Shown here piece after piece: positions 60,727 through 64,000 of a DNA stretch of 64,000 nt. The DNA lies in the NCBI GenBank assembly GCA_963989245.1, contig OZ022340.1, positions 52,639,351 through 52,703,350 of the forward strand, given 5' to 3'. The stretch is from Nansenia antarctica. Taxonomy: Eukaryota > Chordata > Actinopteri > Argentiniformes > Microstomatidae. Position numbers and translations under genes: made by a program. Position 1 is the first letter of the stretch. Every line of letters starts with the position of its first letter. The notes under the pieces are model-generated. The model ran no database searches and had not been told where the DNA came from. It saw only the letters and a list, made by a program, of their open reading frames with translations.

Positions 60727-60925
60727 GAGGTAACTGCCTCCAGCAGAGGGCAGTAATGCAGCATCAAGGACGCACGCTGCCGTTAAAACCAAAACAAGAA
60801 GAAGAAGACGACGACGACGACGTGGTCTATTCCCGCGATACCAGGGAACGAGAAGTCGATCTAAGATGGCGGAGTCAGTAAACACACACAGTGCTGAAGC
60901 TGAAGACCTTACGAGTGATTATTAA
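60727..60925 (+). CDS. Zinc-finger gene 5' exon, second copy
   Basis: Matches 36470-36650. ATG 60866 in AAGATGGCGGAGTC opens MAESVNTHSAEAEDLTSDY and then TAA at 60923. The upstream GAAGAAGACGACGACGACG and TATTCCCGCGATACC are conserved. It is probably a first exon with promoter whose following exon is not in view; a donor could lie near GACCTTACGAG, but none is convincing. Confidence 0.45.
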
Positions 60926-61990
60926 GTTTACAACTGTGACAGAGGGCAAACATTACAGCAGCAATGCAACATCTGTAGTGATGGCGAGATGAAGCTTCAT
61001 GAACTGTTGAAGCTTTCCATCCAATTGCGTCACACATTGGCCGAAGCTTCGTGTTGCTTCATTTGCTCTACTGCGCCATCAAGTGGACAATAAATGTCTA
61101 GCAGGCAGAGTGATAATGACACCGTGGCGTTGGTGTGTGAAGCTTTGAATTGAATAAATGTGCTTGTGTTACTAGGAACAACAACATTTTATTCATTTAT
61201 TCATTTTTATTTAAAAATAACAACTTCTCCACAGTGCTGGGCTTCAGGCGGTTTCTTTTTGTTGTTGTTGATGATTTCACCTGCTTTTACCTGTCCCTTT
61301 TATGTTTCGAGTCTCGCGCCAAATCCGAGCCACTTCCCGAATCGGTCACGTGGTACGGCCGGCAGGTTACCATATACGTCATCAACACATGCCTCTTACC
61401 ATATACGTCATCAACACATGCCTCTTACCATATACGTCATCAACACATGCATCTACCAAAGGATTTGATGCAACGGTCAGATACGGTGGACATTCACTCG
61501 AAAGGAACAATTCATCTTCATCAAGAACATTAATGTCTTCATCTTCATTTACGGTTTAAGAAGAAACGGACGTCAACAACTGGACAACAAACGGTATCTT
61601 TTATTTTCTTAAGTAGCCTATGTTCCAATGTCAATGATACCCTGGTTTGATGTATTTGTTATTTTATTTAATGTTGAGTGACTCAAGTACACATATTGTG
61701 ATTTGATATACTGAATGTTCTTTATTTAGTATATATTTCAAGGACATAGAGGTTTGCTGTATATTGCCATTTGTTTATTTAATATTACAGTTATACAGTT
61801 AAGATATACAATAGGTCTATATACTGGGATTCAACATACTGAATGTTGATGCATTATCATCTTGATATTTTGCTGCTTAGATGTCATATATATATATATG
61901 TGTTTGTTTTCCAATGCTATTGAGGGTCAGATTCATTAGATCAGATTTATTAAGCCAAATTTAATAAATTAAATTAAATTAAATTTTAAA
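60926..61990. other. Upstream region of the coiled-coil ORF
   Basis: No gene seen. Three tandem units of about 29 bp at 61368-61453 each contain ATATACGTCATCAAC, with a CRE-like TACGTCA. Confidence 0.5.
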
Positions 61991-62677
61991 ATGACAGAGC
62001 CAAGTAACCCTCCTCCTGAATTAGAGCTAGAGAAGCAGATAATTAAATTGCAGCATAACATTCAAAGTCTTAAAGAGGCTCTCTCAGAAACATTAGAGAC
62101 TACTGAGATAGAACACATAGAGAAGGATATTCAACTCAAAGAAGAAACTCTAAATAGCCTCCATAGTCAACTTCAGGAGTACGGAGGGGAAGGCCCCCGA
62201 CGTTCAACCCGGCCAAAGAACCCGACTCCCAAGATGCTTGGACTGCAAAGGGAAGAGGCACAGAGGAAGGAAAGAAGGCTTAGCTCAATGTACGAACAGT
62301 GGAAGGTTCAAGTCCGTAAGTCAAGAGAGCAGCTCAAGTCGGACCTTAACGAAAGTGAGCTGGCATCTCTAGTCGATACTCTGGAAGAAGAGAAAGAGGC
62401 TGTGATGAGCAGGTACGAGGAACTACGAGGTCACATCACACCGTCAACTGAATTGAGACGTTGTGTCGATGCATGTGAGGCAGTTACAACAGATATCAGG
62501 AAAATTGCCTACGAGAGGCTTACAGGGATCGATGGAGATTATGATGCAGAGCAAGCACAACGTCCTCTCAAGGAGCTACTTCAAAGGAGCTACGCTCGCT
62601 CCATCTATGGGTCTACGGTCTCAAGAATGAGTCGTGTGTCATATGAGGTGTGTCTATGGTGCTTTTGGTGCGTGTAA
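61991..62677 (+). CDS. Coiled-coil ORF, possibly retroelement gag-like
   Basis: 228 codons from an ATG after an A/T-rich leader. Residues about 10-70 and 85-150 are strongly heptad-like (LEKQIIKLQHNIQSLKEAL). A basic stretch RRSTRPKNPTPK lies between. There is no zinc knuckle or enzyme motif. The length and composition are those of real protein. It resembles the N-terminal part of gag-like products of some fish LTR elements, but I cannot assign it. The end (VCLWCFWCV) may be intron read-through after CATATGAG|GTGTGT, so the gene may continue. Confidence 0.5.
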   Translation: MTEPSNPPPELELEKQIIKLQHNIQSLKEALSETLETTEIEHIEKDIQLKEETLNSLHSQLQEYGGEGPRRSTRPKNPTPKMLGLQREEAQRKERRLSSMYEQWKVQVRKSREQLKSDLNESELASLVDTLEEEKEAVMSRYEELRGHITPSTELRRCVDACEAVTTDIRKIAYERLTGIDGDYDAEQAQRPLKELLQRSYARSIYGSTVSRMSRVSYEVCLWCFWCV

Positions 62678-63734
62678 ATAAAAGGTTAAACTGCATCATT
62701 GACCATCAGTTATTAATAAGGAGTCACCGTCTATACTAAGTCCGGCTGGAATGCTACACATGGGATGTGTAGTTTGTGTCGTGTCGACTTTCACAGCGAA
62801 AGTTGGACGAGATGACTACACATCCCAAATAATTGATAAGTTAACAGGAGTCATTGAATAACGGTTCTTCTAGTTGGGACGATGCACTGCAGATGACTCC
62901 TCCACCTCTAGTTGACCCAATTTCACACCTGCATTGTTTAGCCTGCAAGGTACATCCTGGTAGGTAGGGAGGGACGCAGTCACAATAACAGCTATCAATC
63001 TGTTATTGCTATCAGCTATCAGATCACTATCAATCTGCAGTCTGAGCCAATTTGATTGTATGAAAGTCTCCAACTAATAATGCATGTTTCCAACTGTGAG
63101 CCACACTCATCTCTATGCTGTATGCAAATATTTATATTTTGAGTGTGCAACAGAGATCAATTATTTGTCATGTATGGGACACAGACACACATTAATAGGA
63201 GGCCGATATACTTAACCCTTTGACATCTAAGCCAATGGCCACAAATGTTTTACTTATTAACCACAGATCTACCTTTGTACTGTCATACTGCAGAGCTTAT
63301 CAAGTCTGGTTATAAGGTTACTAAAACGACGAGCCATTGTTTTTTCATAACATGAACTTGTCAAGTCATGAAGCAATACAAATACATCAACGTCTTCACT
63401 GATAATTGTATGCATGTTGATACTGGATAATGTGTTACTTATTCCTTTTATTCAGTAGTTCATAAGTAGTTTCTATACTTACGTTTTGCAATTTACAGGA
63501 ACATTTGAATATGTTGGATCTAAATTAACCTATCTTGCAGGGTTTGTACCTGGATGTACAAGGATGGGTTACAATACCCATATCACTAGAATGATTCTTA
63601 TAATCAGTTTAAAACCACAGGCCTACTATCAATATACAACGAATGGTATTTAACATCAGGTTTTTTTTGGTATAGAAGCAGAATAAAAGTTTGGCAGTTT
63701 TTGGCAACTTTACTACCAGTGCGCATATGAACGC
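62678..63734. other. Unassigned stretch
   Basis: A hairpin (CTACACATGGGATGTGTAG, later GACTACACATCCC) at about 62752-62827. Nothing else recognised. Confidence 0.45.
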
Positions 63735-64000
63735 CAGGGTTGCCAGATGGGATGGGTTACCGCCGAATGGGCTACTTTTGATCACACTGGGCCGGAGCAT
63801 TTGGGCGGGTTGGGCTGGATAAATAGCATTTAGGCGTTTGCCCATCAAAACGTCAGTGCCTGAAAGTTACAAAATGTGTGAAGTTAAAACACACACCCTA
63901 GTAGCTACATACAATGTGTAATAGTAATTACAGGTTTTCTGACAATATAGGTTTTAGGCTGTTTTTTTGTGGATTTAGCTGTTTTTAGGCTGGAAATTGT
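63735..64000. mobile_element. hAT-like fragment cut by the window edge
   Basis: Begins AGGGTTGCCAGATGGG and has GGGCTACTTTTGATCACACT, like 59661-59765. The far end is outside. Confidence 0.5.

Overview
The window is vertebrate, almost certainly teleost fish, nuclear DNA. Fish-like signs are intron-split genes with vertebrate orthologues (terf1, rps16, mcm7, a glypican, C2H2 zinc-finger genes), a Tc1 transposon with IR/DR ends, several L2/CR1/Rex-like LINE tails, a tRNA-derived SINE with a fish-type tail, many hAT elements and long (CA)n tracts. All coordinates come from reading the sequence; paralogue choice and some exon ends are judgement calls.

Layout. 1-7286: a Ty3/gypsy LTR retrotransposon lacking all but the last 25 bp of its 5' LTR because the window starts there; gag and pol are long open frames joined by a -1 frameshift site. 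7287-10750: repeats, the first coding exon of an unidentified minus-strand gene, its CCAAT-rich upstream region and LINE tails. 10756-14693: a complete ten-exon terf1 (telomeric repeat factor 1). 14700-20600: a minisatellite, LINE debris, a foldback element, a Tc1 transposon and palindromic elements with telomere-like arms. 20634-22441: rps16 exons 2-5 (minus). 23008-25094: repeat, TIR element and LINE. 25141-31237: mcm7 exons 1-5 (minus) with many hAT insertions in intron 1. 33057-33797: last three exons of an unidentified minus-strand gene. 34029-35370: last three exons of a glypican. 36470-61000: a zinc-finger gene neighbourhood broken up by nested transposons, with a 2.6-kb tandem duplication of a 5' coding exon and an 18-finger terminal exon. 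61991-62677: a coiled-coil ORF of unknown origin. The right edge ends in transposon fragments.

Genome logic. rps16 lacks exon 1 just where mcm7 lacks exon 6 onward, and the glypican lacks its 5' exons just where the neighbouring minus gene lacks its own 5' exons. Both breaks fall in or beside repeats, so two real rearrangements or two assembly joins are likely. Telomere-like TTAGGG motifs recur inside and downstream of terf1, and in three genes a (TG)n microsatellite lies directly against a splice acceptor. The transposon layer is the richest: hAT within hAT nests with perfect 8-bp target duplications, a 4.9-kb composite foldback, and a hAT copy whose internal deletion left one open frame joining a BED-like half-finger to the hAT dimerisation domain.
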